Below, piece after piece: positions 27,725 through 36,297 of a stretch of DNA of 64,000 bases. Positions within the stretch are counted from its first letter, which is position 1. Each line of letters opens with the position of its first letter. The notes below the pieces were generated by a model that searched no databases, was not told the origin of the DNA, and worked only from the letters and a program-made list of their open reading frames with translations. Source of the DNA: a virus; IMG/VR virus record IMGVR_UViG_3300047508_000265, positions 19,127-83,126 of that record. The stretch is one strand, 5' to 3'. Position numbers and translations under genes: made by a program.

Positions 27725-28208
27725 GAAATTTAATGACGAAGCTAAAGGCGGCTATTCGTACGCCGAAAAACTTGCTCTGGTAGCACAAGAGGCCATGGAT
27801 CCCTCCGAAATAGGTTTAGAGACCGCAGCACAAGCAAGAGCGAAAATTGTAGACAAGCCGCCTGCGTTAATGAAACTCAGTGACTTCGTGACATTTGAGG
27901 CATCTGTAGTCCCGCCGCAACTCCGCGCTCACTGGGCCTACCAAGATTTAACAATTAAACCCGAGAATATGAAAGCTTGGGAGGCTGATTGGTGTGAACA
28001 GCACAAAAATGAATACGCTATCCAAGGCCTTCTCCACAGTGGCGGCTTGGCCGCACAAGTTGGCCAACTCTTCACAGACCCGATACTGGGATTCTGTGAA
28101 ATGTTGCGCAAAGCTGCAGAATTACTAGAAAAGAAATATGAAGAGCTTAAAAAGACAGACCCCAACCCTATCATCACAAGAGACGAAGCTACTAAAGAAA
28201 GCAGTTAG
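27708..28208 (+). CDS. Hypothetical protein, 166 aa
   Basis: Starts MREGTEKFNDEAKGGYSYAE, largely helical, with DEATKESS at the end. No motif recognised. Its last 70 nt are overlapped by another frame. Confidence 0.6.
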   Translation: MREGTEKFNDEAKGGYSYAEKLALVAQEAMDPSEIGLETAAQARAKIVDKPPALMKLSDFVTFEASVVPPQLRAHWAYQDLTIKPENMKAWEADWCEQHKNEYAIQGLLHSGGLAAQVGQLFTDPILGFCEMLRKAAELLEKKYEELKKTDPNPIITRDEATKESS

Positions 28209-28350
28209 TTTATTTCCAAGCTTAATTGCAAGAGACTGCGGAAATGTTGAAGGAACTCCATGTAATGATCTTAACCACAGATATGTTTGCAAGTATCATC
28301 GTTGGTTAACCAAAGCTCGTGCTGCATTAAAAAATGAAAAGAAAACGTAA
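28138..28350 (+). CDS. Small Cys-rich protein, start uncertain
   Basis: The conserved-looking part is RDCGNVEGTPCNDLNHRYVC followed by KYHRWLTKARAALKN: four Cys/His positions able to bind zinc. The only ATG is far inside the previous gene, and the first 23 residues there look unselected; an unusual start nearer 28200 is possible. Confidence 0.5.
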   Translation: MKSLKRQTPTLSSQETKLLKKAVSLFPSLIARDCGNVEGTPCNDLNHRYVCKYHRWLTKARAALKNEKKT

Positions 28351-28489
28351 ACGAAGCCAGAGGTTTGACCGGCCCTTCTACCAAACAAAGCACGGACTCC
28401 GAGGAGGAATAAAAGACTCCTACGGAAAAGTGTATGAAGTCCGACCTGACGGATCGATAAAACGAATTTCTTCAAGACGCCATGAATAA
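28334..28489 (+). CDS. Small basic protein, 51 aa
   Basis: MKRKRKRSQRFDRPFYQTKH then GLRGGIKDSYGKVYEVRPDG: strongly basic with a beta-hairpin-like middle, possibly nucleic-acid binding. Overlaps the neighbours at both ends. Confidence 0.55.
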   Translation: MKRKRKRSQRFDRPFYQTKHGLRGGIKDSYGKVYEVRPDGSIKRISSRRHE

Positions 28490-28619
28490 ATTACTAACCG
28501 CTTTACTTTTTATCCTTTCCTTCTCAGTTGGATTTTTTATTGGTTGGGCGATTCTAAACTATCCGTTGCCCGTAATCGCAGCAACAATGATCATTCAAAC
28601 CTTTACAAACAGACTTTAA
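28482..28619 (+). CDS. Membrane peptide, 45 aa
   Basis: MNKLLTALLFILSFSVGFFI then GWAILNYPLPVIAATMIIQT: one strong and one weaker membrane helix. Function unknown. Confidence 0.55.
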   Translation: MNKLLTALLFILSFSVGFFIGWAILNYPLPVIAATMIIQTFTNRL

Positions 28620-28628
28620 CAAATTAAA

Positions 28629-28793
28629 ATGAAAGCATGGACCTGCACAACTGGCTGGTGCTTTGGCGAAACGCCTAGACGGGTAGCGGGAACGGATTCT
28701 GTCCCGTTCAACCGCATCTCTCCCATCGCAAGATGGCGCCTTGTGAATTGCCTTAGGTGTGCGGGTCCTTTAATTTATGGGTTCCTCAATTAA
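28629..28793 (+). CDS. Small zinc-ribbon-like protein, 54 aa
   Basis: MKAWTCTTGWCFGETPRRVA at the start and WRLVNCLRCAGPLIYGFLN at the end give two Cys pairs. The middle coding part also forms a strong hairpin at the RNA level. Its end overlaps the start of an HNH gene. Confidence 0.55.
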   Translation: MKAWTCTTGWCFGETPRRVAGTDSVPFNRISPIARWRLVNCLRCAGPLIYGFLN

Positions 28794-29217
28794 ATACTAC
28801 AAAGAGCATCCAGAAAAACGTCGTGAACATATGCGACAATGGAGAGCTAACCGTCCGGGCTATAAATCTGCAGAAGGAAAATTATATCGTAAACGGTACC
28901 CTGAAAAAGCTAGATTATCTTGTCGAAAAAATTATCAAAAGCACAAACAAGAGAGAATTCAAAAAGGCGCCATTCATGCCAGAACTTATAGAGCCAGAAA
29001 ACATGGCGCAACTATAGGAAACGCAAAAGACATCCTAAAAATTTATAACCGAGCGAAAGAACTGCGGCAATCTGGGTTTGATGTAGCCGTTGATCACATT
29101 TTCCCGCTTTCAAAGGGAGGAGCGCATTCTGTGGAAAATCTTCAAATAATTTACTCTTTTGAAAACTCTCAAAAAGGCGATCGGCTTAATTACATACCTT
29201 CTATTATTTTCAAATGA
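28777..29217 (+). CDS. HNH homing endonuclease, IIFK subfamily copy 2 (before DNA polymerase)
   Basis: MGSSIKYYKEHPEKRREHMR, then IYNRAKELRQSGFDVAVDHI, FPLSKGGAHSVENLQIIYSF and the end YIPSIIFK. Same family as the copies at 22080 and 39447. Its stop overlaps the polymerase ATG in the same sequence attttcaaatgat. Confidence 0.88.
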   Translation: MGSSIKYYKEHPEKRREHMRQWRANRPGYKSAEGKLYRKRYPEKARLSCRKNYQKHKQERIQKGAIHARTYRARKHGATIGNAKDILKIYNRAKELRQSGFDVAVDHIFPLSKGGAHSVENLQIIYSFENSQKGDRLNYIPSIIFK

Positions 29218-30977
29218 TCACTTACGATTTTGACTACGAGACCTACTACGATCGTGATTTTTCAGTTAAGACCCTTGGAAATTGGATGTATACTCACGAC
29301 GAACGTTTCGATGCTTATCTTCTCACTGTTGAAGGCGACAACGGTTACGAGTGGGCAGGGAATCCAAAAGAATTTGATTGGGAAAGATTCAATGGACAAA
29401 TCGGAGTAGCGCACAATGCAGGATTTGACTTCGCGGTAACAGAACGGCTAAAGGAATTAGGCATCGCGCCAGCTTTTACATGGGCAGAACTTTATGACAC
29501 TGCTGACCTTGCAGCCTATCTCGGCTACCCACGGAGTTTAGCTTCCGCATCTTTTCATCTTCTAGGCGTCAGTCTTAGCAAGGAAATACGCGACAAGGCT
29601 AAAGGAAAGCATTGGAATGAAATGACGCCTGAATTCCAGAAACAAATGCTCGCCTATGGCAAGAATGACTCCAAAATTGGGCTACGTCTTTGGAAAGAGC
29701 ATGGGCACAAGATGCCACAATGGGAACGCGAGCTATCCAGATTGACGAGAGAAATGTGCTGGCGGGGAGTTCCTACAGACCCAGCAAAAGTCAAGGCAGC
29801 TATCACAAATCTTGAGACCCGCTTGATCACAGCACGGTCGTTGATTCCATGGGTTAAGGATAATCCAGAGGCGCCAGTATTGTCATTGAAGCAAGCAGGA
29901 CTGGAAGCTCGCAAGCACGGCGTAGCACCGCCAAAGTCGTTTGCGAAAGATAGTGAGGAATTTGCAGAATGGGTTACGCAATACGGCGAAAAATTTCCAT
30001 GGGCCCGCGGGCTAGGGGAATATCGCAGCGTTAACATGTTGCTCCAAAAACTAATTACACTCAAAGAAAGAACAGATTCGTCTGGCGTATTCCGTTATGG
30101 ATTAAAATACTTTGGGGCGCATACAGGCAGAGACAGTGGTGACTCCGGTTTCAATCCACAAAATTTGGCAAGAAAACCGATGTTTGGGGTTGATGTTAGA
30201 GGATGCGTTATTACCGCTCCAAAAGGATATATTTTAGGAATCGCAGACGAGGCCGCTATTCAACCTAAAATAGTAACTCTTTTTTCAAAAGACAAAGAAA
30301 TTTTGGATCTTCTGCACAAAGGGCAAGATATTTATGAGGCCCAAGCTAGAATATCTCATGGTTACACAAATCCTGAGCCTCTAAAAGAGAGCGATCCCGA
30401 CTTCCGCAAACATATGAAAGTCGAGTTATTGGGCTGCATGTTTGGTGCTGGCGCCGCAAAAGTACAAATTATCGCCAAACAACAGGTAGGACTGGATATC
30501 TCCTTCTCCGAGGCAGAGAAGATTGTAAACACCTTTCGCAAAAGAAAATTTATTCCAAATTTATGGAAGCATCTTGAATCGCAAATAGCAAAATCTGCTC
30601 CAGGAGACTGGGAACTTGAACTGCCCTCAGGCAGAATAATGAACTACCGAAATGTACGAAGCTTTGGGAACACCAGTGCCGAAATTCCACGACTAGGAAA
30701 AATGCTGCGAGTAAAATTATGGGGTGGCACATTATGCGAAAATTTAGCCCAAGCGGTAGAACGAGATATAGTAATGTGGCATGTTCTTCAAATAGTTAGT
30801 GCTGGATTTCAAATTCTGCTAAGAGCGCACGATGAATTAGTCCTATTATTAAAAGAATCCGAAGCAGAAACAAAATTAGCAGAAGCTCTTGCTATAATGA
30901 GTCAGCCTCCGCCATGGCTTAAAGAATTTCCTGCTGGAGCAGAAGGGCAACTTAGCAAATCCTATAAGAAAATATGA
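29214..30977 (+). CDS. Family A DNA polymerase with 3'-5' exonuclease
   Basis: The 587-residue protein carries exonuclease motifs I (TYDFDYETYYD), II (GVAHNAGFDFAV) and III (YGKNDSKIGLRLW). Its polymerase motif A is ILGIADEAAIQPKIV, B is RKHMKVELLGCMFG and C is LLRAHDELVLLL. Two points are unusual: motif A has Gln where nearly all Pol I enzymes have Glu (the E710 steric gate of E. coli Pol I), and the residue equivalent to Pol I 762 is Leu. Starts inside an HNH stop and ends inside another HNH start. Confidence 0.95.
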   Translation: MITYDFDYETYYDRDFSVKTLGNWMYTHDERFDAYLLTVEGDNGYEWAGNPKEFDWERFNGQIGVAHNAGFDFAVTERLKELGIAPAFTWAELYDTADLAAYLGYPRSLASASFHLLGVSLSKEIRDKAKGKHWNEMTPEFQKQMLAYGKNDSKIGLRLWKEHGHKMPQWERELSRLTREMCWRGVPTDPAKVKAAITNLETRLITARSLIPWVKDNPEAPVLSLKQAGLEARKHGVAPPKSFAKDSEEFAEWVTQYGEKFPWARGLGEYRSVNMLLQKLITLKERTDSSGVFRYGLKYFGAHTGRDSGDSGFNPQNLARKPMFGVDVRGCVITAPKGYILGIADEAAIQPKIVTLFSKDKEILDLLHKGQDIYEAQARISHGYTNPEPLKESDPDFRKHMKVELLGCMFGAGAAKVQIIAKQQVGLDISFSEAEKIVNTFRKRKFIPNLWKHLESQIAKSAPGDWELELPSGRIMNYRNVRSFGNTSAEIPRLGKMLRVKLWGGTLCENLAQAVERDIVMWHVLQIVSAGFQILLRAHDELVLLLKESEAETKLAEALAIMSQPPPWLKEFPAGAEGQLSKSYKKI

Positions 30978-31273
30978 GGGCCCGCGATCAAGCATATGTG
31001 GATAAAATCTTCAATCACTACGGACGGAAATGCATCTGTTGTGACGAAGATGAAATACGTTTCCTAACGATTGATCATATCAACAACGACGGAAATAAAC
31101 ACAGAAGGAACTTCAAACAATACACCGGCGCCGCATTTTATCGTTGGATTGTGAAGATGGGATTTCCAAACGATCTTCAAATCCTATGTGCTAATTGTAA
31201 TTCAGGCAAACATCGTAATGGCGGTATATGCCCGCACCAAACAAAAGCGGCCAAAGAAATCGAGGAAGGGTAG
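30974..31273 (+). CDS. HNH homing endonuclease after DNA polymerase
   Basis: Short (99 aa) but complete HNH: CICCDEDEIRFLTIDHINND, FYRWIVKMGFPNDLQILCAN and CNSGKHRNGGICPH. Belongs with the Cys-pair type near the MCP. ATGA overlap with the polymerase stop. Confidence 0.86.
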   Translation: MRARDQAYVDKIFNHYGRKCICCDEDEIRFLTIDHINNDGNKHRRNFKQYTGAAFYRWIVKMGFPNDLQILCANCNSGKHRNGGICPHQTKAAKEIEEG

Positions 31274-31327
31274 CCTCTTTACTAGGACAAGTCTCTTCAC
31301 AAACTCCAATGACCGCAGGATAACATA

Positions 31328-31921
31328 ATGAGAAAACCAGGAATTGAAACTTTTACTGGCAAAAGAGTTTTGATTAAAAACACAAAACCGAAGAGCATTA
31401 ACATATATGATATTGCTCGCGGACTGGCCATGACAGTTAGGTTCAATGGACAACTCGATGATTTCTTCTGCGTAGGACAGCATTGTATAAATGTAAAAAA
31501 CATGCTGAAATCAATGGGCGAGCCCCCGCCTGTTCAAATGTATGGACTGCTTCACGACGCTCCTGAATTCGCTTTAGGCGATTTAGTACGACCGGTAAAA
31601 ATAATGCTTCCCTCCTTTAAAAAACTAGAGACAGGAGTGATGAAGGCGGTGTTAAAGGCACTGGGACTCCGCAAACAACTTGCTCTAACCAAGGAGCAAC
31701 TCAAAAGTGTGAAGTTCGCCGACAACTATCAGGTAATCATTGAACGTCTAGCTCTTAAATCTGCAGCATGCAAAAAGAACGGTTGGAATGATTTTGGTCC
31801 TCAACCAAGAGAACTAGGAATGGACCCCAAGGCTAAAAGGAAAAAACTAATCTGCATGAGTTGGAAAACGGCCGAAAAGAAGTATCTTAAGGAATTCAAA
31901 AAACTGAAAGCGGAATTATGA
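31328..31921 (+). CDS. HD-domain phosphohydrolase
   Basis: YDIARGLAMTVRFNGQLDDF with CVGQHCINVKNM supplies the first His, MYGLLHDAPEFALGDLVRPV the HD pair, and a later Asp in KFADNYQVIIERLAL. This pattern belongs to YfbR-like 5'-nucleotidases and relatives, which hydrolyse dNMPs. Probably part of nucleotide salvage beside polymerase and kinase. Confidence 0.83.
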   Translation: MRKPGIETFTGKRVLIKNTKPKSINIYDIARGLAMTVRFNGQLDDFFCVGQHCINVKNMLKSMGEPPPVQMYGLLHDAPEFALGDLVRPVKIMLPSFKKLETGVMKAVLKALGLRKQLALTKEQLKSVKFADNYQVIIERLALKSAACKKNGWNDFGPQPRELGMDPKAKRKKLICMSWKTAEKKYLKEFKKLKAEL

Positions 31922-34029
31922 AATTCTTCTCTCTCCCAAACCTATCATCACAAGACGTTTCGGAGACTGATCCACGCACAGCGAAGCGACCGGATTTTGC
32001 AGAGAAGGCAGAGTTCAGAGCTTGGTGTAATGATATCAAAACGCAGCATTGCTTCTACAATCACACGGAAGCAATTACGCCAAGCCTGCGAGTAACCGTC
32101 AATAATGAGCCCTTTTATTTGCATGGCTTCACAGCAGATTACGATGCAGAAATAAAACAGAAGGAAGCGCTGCTGATCATTACACGTAACGCTCCTGCAG
32201 GACTCCTGCCGCGCTTCATATCGTCAACCTTCTCCGGCGGTATCCGTCTGACTTGGGAGTTCGAGGAACCTGTGCTTGTAGATCAAGGCGAACTGTCGGA
32301 GAAATTCATGAAGCTGCTGGTGGCAGAACTGGGAGCAAAGAATTTGGCAGCAGGGTTTGACGTCGCCTCCCTGAAACTAGGGCAGTATTATGAAGCAGGA
32401 CGAAATTGGAACGAGATACCAAACTCCAAGCCAATCAGTAATAAGATTTTACAACTCATCTTCTTTCGAGCGGCAAATCAAACGACCATAAAATCTGAAG
32501 GACCGAAGATACCGATCGAAAAGGTGGCAGAGCAAGTGGAGAAACTATTCCCCAGCAGGGTGAAAGATTTCTCCGTAGGGCAGAGAGTCCCCTTATTTTG
32601 GGTAGAACCATTTGAGCCCCGAGTTGGTGCACAAATAGGCGATCTTGGAATGCTCTGCTACTCCACTCGCGCAGGCAAGAGCTTCGTTCCGTGGAGCGAA
32701 ATCTTGGGCACGGAATTCATGAGAGATTATCAGGCGCAGAGAATTGGTGCTGCCGCGGAAGGGTTGTACTTCGATGGACAGCACTACTGGCGGAAGGATT
32801 TCGAGTTTTACTGGCAGAAGGCTACGAAGGAAGACACGATCATGTGGCTCAAAAGTCAGGGCGTAAATCCTCGACCGGAAACTAAGAGTTACGCCAGCGA
32901 GGCAGAGCGAGTCCTGTTGGTATCACAGGCACAGCATCGCGTGAAGGCAGCAGTGCCGATTGTTCATAATAAAAACACCATCGTAGTAGATGAAAGCGGC
33001 AGTAAATTTCTTAACATATCTACCCGCAAGATAATGCAGCCCGCGGAAGAGGACGGAAGCTTCAACTGGATAGCGAAGTTCTTCCAAAATATCTGGGCGA
33101 AACCTACGGAGACCCAGAAAGATTTCTTTCTAGCTTGGCTACAACACGCCTATCAGAGTTGTTTAAATGGGAAGCCGGATCAGGGTCAGGCGCTTTTCAT
33201 TGCAGGTCCGCCCTCAAGTGGTAAGACCTTCATGAATTACCACATCCTAGCCAAAATATTTGGTGGATGCGCCGACCCTTCCGAGCTTCTGATGGGCCGC
33301 ACAAATTTTAATAAGAATGAAAGTGAAAACTATTTGTGGGCGATTGATGACACTCGCGGAGCAGCGATGTGGGATAGCAAGCTGAAGTTCGGCGCCAGTA
33401 TCAAGAAATATGTAGCAAACCCCTATGTAAGATGTGAAGGTAAAGGAAAAGATGCAGCACAAATATCATGGAACGGACGAATTGTTGTCACCTGTAATAC
33501 TGACACCCGATCACTTGAAATCATTCCTCCCTTGGACGAAGAAGGAATACTCGACAAAATTAGTCTGTTTCTCTGGGACGGATGGAAGGCTCCATTTTTA
33601 CCCAATAAAGGTACCGAAACCGTTGTGACCAAAGAGCTTCCCCACTTCCTGCGTTGGTTGATCGGATGGAAAGTGCCAAAGGAATGTGTTTCAGACAATC
33701 CTCGCTTCGCGGTCAACTCATACCACCATCCGGATTTGTTAGAAAGCACTCAGGATTTATCCAGCGGCGCCAGGCTAAAGGATTTACTGAAACACTTACT
33801 CGAATCACAAGATGGACTTGGAACAGGGAAGCAGTGGATGACCCCCACAAAACTCAGGGCTTGGTTGAGCAAAGTTGTGGGTTCCGGCGAATTAGTTGAA
33901 TTTGGAAAGAATCGGATGAAAGAAGGTCTCGAAGAGCTTAAATTTAAGAGGCGAAGGAACGGAACCTCAACAGAGTATTTGGTTTACGACTCAGACCCTG
34001 AGGCGGGAGACAAACATCTATATGAATAG
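31918..34029 (+). CDS. Primase/helicase-type replication protein
   Basis: The 703-residue protein has an N-terminal half of about 330 residues resembling a primase-polymerase-like domain. The C-terminal SF3-like helicase has Walker A LFIAGPPSSGKTFMNY, Walker B near ENYLWAIDDTRGAAMW, and a sensor asparagine in RIVVTCNTDTRSL. A winged-helix-like tail ends GTSTEYLVYDSDPEAG. It should open the origin and prime synthesis. Just downstream lies an AT-rich repeat tract that could be the origin. Confidence 0.85.
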   Translation: MKFFSLPNLSSQDVSETDPRTAKRPDFAEKAEFRAWCNDIKTQHCFYNHTEAITPSLRVTVNNEPFYLHGFTADYDAEIKQKEALLIITRNAPAGLLPRFISSTFSGGIRLTWEFEEPVLVDQGELSEKFMKLLVAELGAKNLAAGFDVASLKLGQYYEAGRNWNEIPNSKPISNKILQLIFFRAANQTTIKSEGPKIPIEKVAEQVEKLFPSRVKDFSVGQRVPLFWVEPFEPRVGAQIGDLGMLCYSTRAGKSFVPWSEILGTEFMRDYQAQRIGAAAEGLYFDGQHYWRKDFEFYWQKATKEDTIMWLKSQGVNPRPETKSYASEAERVLLVSQAQHRVKAAVPIVHNKNTIVVDESGSKFLNISTRKIMQPAEEDGSFNWIAKFFQNIWAKPTETQKDFFLAWLQHAYQSCLNGKPDQGQALFIAGPPSSGKTFMNYHILAKIFGGCADPSELLMGRTNFNKNESENYLWAIDDTRGAAMWDSKLKFGASIKKYVANPYVRCEGKGKDAAQISWNGRIVVTCNTDTRSLEIIPPLDEEGILDKISLFLWDGWKAPFLPNKGTETVVTKELPHFLRWLIGWKVPKECVSDNPRFAVNSYHHPDLLESTQDLSSGARLKDLLKHLLESQDGLGTGKQWMTPTKLRAWLSKVVGSGELVEFGKNRMKEGLEELKFKRRRNGTSTEYLVYDSDPEAGDKHLYE

Positions 34030-34042
34030 GCGAAACATCCAC

Positions 34043-34252
34043 AAAACATATATGGCCATATACAAAACATATATTGGCACTTATCTGCTTCAAGGCGAGA
34101 GCTTTAAGTCCTATTGAATGATCATTCATATATGTTTTTACTATTCTGTCCGCTAAACAAAAAAAAAGAGGAAAGTGTAAAGAAATGATACACATTATGG
34201 TCAAAGTGGGCCCTTTGGCGCTACGGACTTCAAAAACATATATACATATATG
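34043..34252 (+). repeat. AT-rich iteron-like region (aaaacatatat)
   Basis: Four copies of aaaacatatat: 34043-34053, 34064-34074, an inverted copy at 34127-34138, and 34233-34243. A half-copy catatatg overlaps the ATG at 34250, and another overlaps the ATG at 34480. The first two copies are 21 bp apart. The region also has atatggccatat (dyad) and a poly-A run. It has no gene apart from the next start. It could be the replication origin or an operator region. Confidence 0.6.
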
Positions 34253-34483
34253 AACCCCTTAAAATGGTTTAAATCCCTGTGGCCGCAGCAACGAGCCCAA
34301 GTCCCGTTGGATATCGCCGTTCGCAACGCCCTGCGAGTTTGCATCCAACCCGTTCAGCTTACCGAGGAGCAATTTGAGGCCCTCTACTGCCTCATTATGG
34401 AGAACGAGGTCTTGGCGCCAAATCACAAGGATGCTGGGGAGATTATTACTAAGTTCTTTAAGGAGAATAATATACATATATGA
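34250..34483 (+). CDS. Hypothetical protein, 77 aa
   Basis: MNPLKWFKSLWPQQRAQVPL then a helical acidic part (VQLTEEQFEALYCLIMENEV). The start codon is part of a catatatg repeat. Followed, four bases overlapping, by the next gene. Function unknown. Confidence 0.6.
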   Translation: MNPLKWFKSLWPQQRAQVPLDIAVRNALRVCIQPVQLTEEQFEALYCLIMENEVLAPNHKDAGEIITKFFKENNIHI

Positions 34484-34767
34484 GCCGTCTGCGTTGCACT
34501 TGTGATCCTGATTCAGAGGGCTGCACTTGTGGTTATGCTTTTGCTGGCATTGACCTTTTAAACCCTGACACCTGGCACAACCCATACCCTATGCAAATAA
34601 CACTGGAACAAAGAATCAAGGATGAGATTGAGTATCTGAAAGATCGAGTAATCTTCCTCAGTCGAGAAATAGAGGCAAGACATGCTCAGATTGAAGAGAT
34701 CAAGAGATTTCAGTTGTCTTTGGAAACGAAACTAATGCTGAACAAAACCGATGAATCCCGAAAATAA
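34480..34767 (+). CDS. Cys-rich coiled-coil protein, 95 aa
   Basis: N-terminal Cys cluster (RCTCDPDSEGCTCGYAFAG) then a coiled coil of about 50 residues (KDEIEYLKDRVIFLSREIEA). Again starts inside catatatg. Function unknown. Confidence 0.6.
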   Translation: MSRLRCTCDPDSEGCTCGYAFAGIDLLNPDTWHNPYPMQITLEQRIKDEIEYLKDRVIFLSREIEARHAQIEEIKRFQLSLETKLMLNKTDESRK

Positions 34768-34936
34768 ATACACCATAGAGGGCCTCGCCCCCGATCGCTT
34801 CCTGATTCAGGTAGAGCGCTCCGGGTATCCTCGCCTACTAATATGCACAGCACATTCCGAACCTTACGCCCGTGTAATTGTGATCGCCTTAATGGAAATT
34901 GACAAGAACCGCGGCATCAACTGGGATAGATTATGA
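34751..34936 (+). CDS. Hypothetical protein, 61 aa
   Basis: MNPENKYTIEGLAPDRFLIQ with VERSGYPRLLICTAHSEPYA: small alpha/beta protein resembling phage proteins of unknown function. Overlaps neighbours at both ends. Confidence 0.55.
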   Translation: MNPENKYTIEGLAPDRFLIQVERSGYPRLLICTAHSEPYARVIVIALMEIDKNRGINWDRL

Positions 34937-35283
34937 AGGTAAAACTTCGCCCTATGAATAAGAGATTTGTCGTGCCTATTTATGAAGCGCGAATTAGATT
35001 GGTTGTATCATATGATGTTACCGCGGAGCGTAAGAAATTTATACATTTGTTCGGTTCTGTTCCGGATGAATATTATGACGCCGTATGTTCTTATTCAGGC
35101 TATGGTGATTTTGCCTTATTTTTTGAGTGTAAGCCCCTGTCTTTGAATGTTTTGTCTCATGAAGTATTTCATCTTACTCACCGCATTCTTGATTGGGTAA
35201 GCGCAAATTTTGATGGCGGGCACCATGAGCAGGGAGCTTTATTGCATGGTTATTTAATGGAGACTATAAAAAATAAATTATGA
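34933..35283 (+). CDS. Zincin-like metalloprotein (HEVFH), 116 aa
   Basis: The zinc motif is in LSLNVLSHEVFHLTHRILDW, followed by a further His/Glu cluster (GGHHEQGALLHGYLMETI) that could provide the third ligand. Size and layout fit small phage zincins. Substrate unknown; may cleave a host protein. Second zincin of the phage lies at 49279-49707. Confidence 0.7.
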   Translation: MKVKLRPMNKRFVVPIYEARIRLVVSYDVTAERKKFIHLFGSVPDEYYDAVCSYSGYGDFALFFECKPLSLNVLSHEVFHLTHRILDWVSANFDGGHHEQGALLHGYLMETIKNKL

Positions 35284-35390
35284 TAATTATTGGCCTTTGG
35301 ATTACGATTACACATACTGATGTCTTGCTTCACCAGTTTACTCCGGATCAGTTTCCTGTACTTCAAGAGAAAGAGATTTATGAAAGATAA
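35280..35390 (+). CDS. Small peptide, 36 aa
   Basis: MIIIGLWITITHTDVLLHQF then TPDQFPVLQEKEIYER. Short hydrophobic start and polar end; overlaps both neighbours. Low information. Confidence 0.35.
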   Translation: MIIIGLWITITHTDVLLHQFTPDQFPVLQEKEIYER

Positions 35391-35703
35391 AGGTAAGAAA
35401 ATTCAAGCAGCGAAGGCGGCTAAGCAAGCTGTTTTCGGTAAGCAACTTATAAAAGTTAATGACGAGTGGTCTATCGCCAGAATAGACGAATACAACTGGC
35501 AGATCAGGAAAAAGACCCTGCCCTATCCCAAAGCGCAGCCTTGGTATTTTGGGACTCTTCAGGGCGCTTTTGTGGCTCTTCCTGAGAAGATGCTTGATGA
35601 AGAGGCTAAAAACTCCATGGCGGAAGCCCAGAGAGACTACAGACGCTTTCTAGAAGTTGTCGAGAAGACTTTGGGGAAGATCGGAGTAGATACAAATAGA
35701 TGA
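35380..35703 (+). CDS. Hypothetical protein, 107 aa
   Basis: The ATG gives MKDKGKKIQAAKAAKQAVFG, a basic start, then a compact domain with DEWSIARIDEYNWQIRKKTL and a helical end. An in-frame extension upstream would be read out of frame with the previous peptide and is unlikely. Function unknown. Confidence 0.6.
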   Translation: MKDKGKKIQAAKAAKQAVFGKQLIKVNDEWSIARIDEYNWQIRKKTLPYPKAQPWYFGTLQGAFVALPEKMLDEEAKNSMAEAQRDYRRFLEVVEKTLGKIGVDTNR

Positions 35704-35882
35704 TTGGATGTATTTGCTGCCACGGGCCTCTGGATGAAGAAGGTCTGTGCTATATTTGTGACTGGAAGAAAATGGATGAGAAGCATTTGAAAAATAGAAG
35801 GCACCATTATCGAGCCGAAGACGGCTTCCCTTGCCCTTGCGGCAAGCCCATCGATGATCCAATTCATATCCCTAGAATATGA
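35700..35882 (+). CDS. Small zinc-binding protein, 60 aa
   Basis: CICCHGPLDEEGLCYICDWK supplies four Cys, and a second set occurs in GFPCPCGKPIDDPIHIPRI. A likely zinc-ribbon protein, ATGA-linked at both ends. Confidence 0.62.
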   Translation: MIGCICCHGPLDEEGLCYICDWKKMDEKHLKNRRHHYRAEDGFPCPCGKPIDDPIHIPRI

Positions 35883-36052
35883 AAGTTGATGTCTATAAAG
35901 ACCGGATACTCTTATTTCCTGAATCCGACGCAGAAGTGCATCAACTAGAATGGATTAAGGATCGTGTGGAGAAGGAAAGCGAATTCGCCTTTTGCGAACA
36001 TCGCCAGTGGGATATTGTGAGTTTGACCCTGTATCCGGAGAGAAGAATATGA
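35879..36052 (+). CDS. Small protein, 57 aa
   Basis: MKVDVYKDRILLFPESDAEV then HQLEWIKDRVEKESEF. Alternating beta and helix; plausible small regulatory protein. ATGA overlap with the zinc-binding gene. Confidence 0.58.
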   Translation: MKVDVYKDRILLFPESDAEVHQLEWIKDRVEKESEFAFCEHRQWDIVSLTLYPERRI

Positions 36053-36108
36053 ACTCGCCGTTTTGGCTGGGTTTTTTGGCGGGATAAGACTTTTTACGTA
36101 AAATACAT

Positions 36109-36288
36109 ATGATATACAGATTTAAACGAGTCCGCAATCCGGATAGATATATGATTAAAGATGGAAAATACATTCGTGCCGTGCTCTCTAAAGGCCCATC
36201 TAACCCAGCTTGGAAGACTGTGCCAAAAACAGTGTTTATTATGCGCGGAGTTGATTTGTCTTTACATTCGCCCCAGAATTTGAGATAA
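36109..36288 (+). CDS. Small basic protein, 59 aa
   Basis: MIYRFKRVRNPDRYMIKDGK with VPKTVFIMRGVDLSLHSPQN; basic beta-rich. Its last 28 codons include the whole third promoter, and its stop falls inside that promoter's -10 box. Confidence 0.55.
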   Translation: MIYRFKRVRNPDRYMIKDGKYIRAVLSKGPSNPAWKTVPKTVFIMRGVDLSLHSPQNLR

Positions 36289-36289
36289 T
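36261..36289 (+). promoter_or_regulatory. Sigma70-type promoter (family member 3)
   Basis: TTTACA, 17-nt spacer, GATAAT with the family tail gaatttgagataatataaga. The next ATG (36298) starts 9 nt past the -10, so the transcript would start at or just before the start codon. Confidence 0.75.
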
Positions 36290-36297
36290 ATAAGAAC

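Noticed and set aside
28680-28730. Hairpin gcgggaacgga...tcccgttcaaccgc as a regulatory RNA
   Set aside because: It lies inside a well-formed 54-residue coding region, so the pairing may be a by-product of coding.
36049-36087. 12-residue frame MNSPFWLGFLAG between two small genes
   Set aside because: Coupled start exists but the product is too short to defend. It may be a leader; not listed as a gene.
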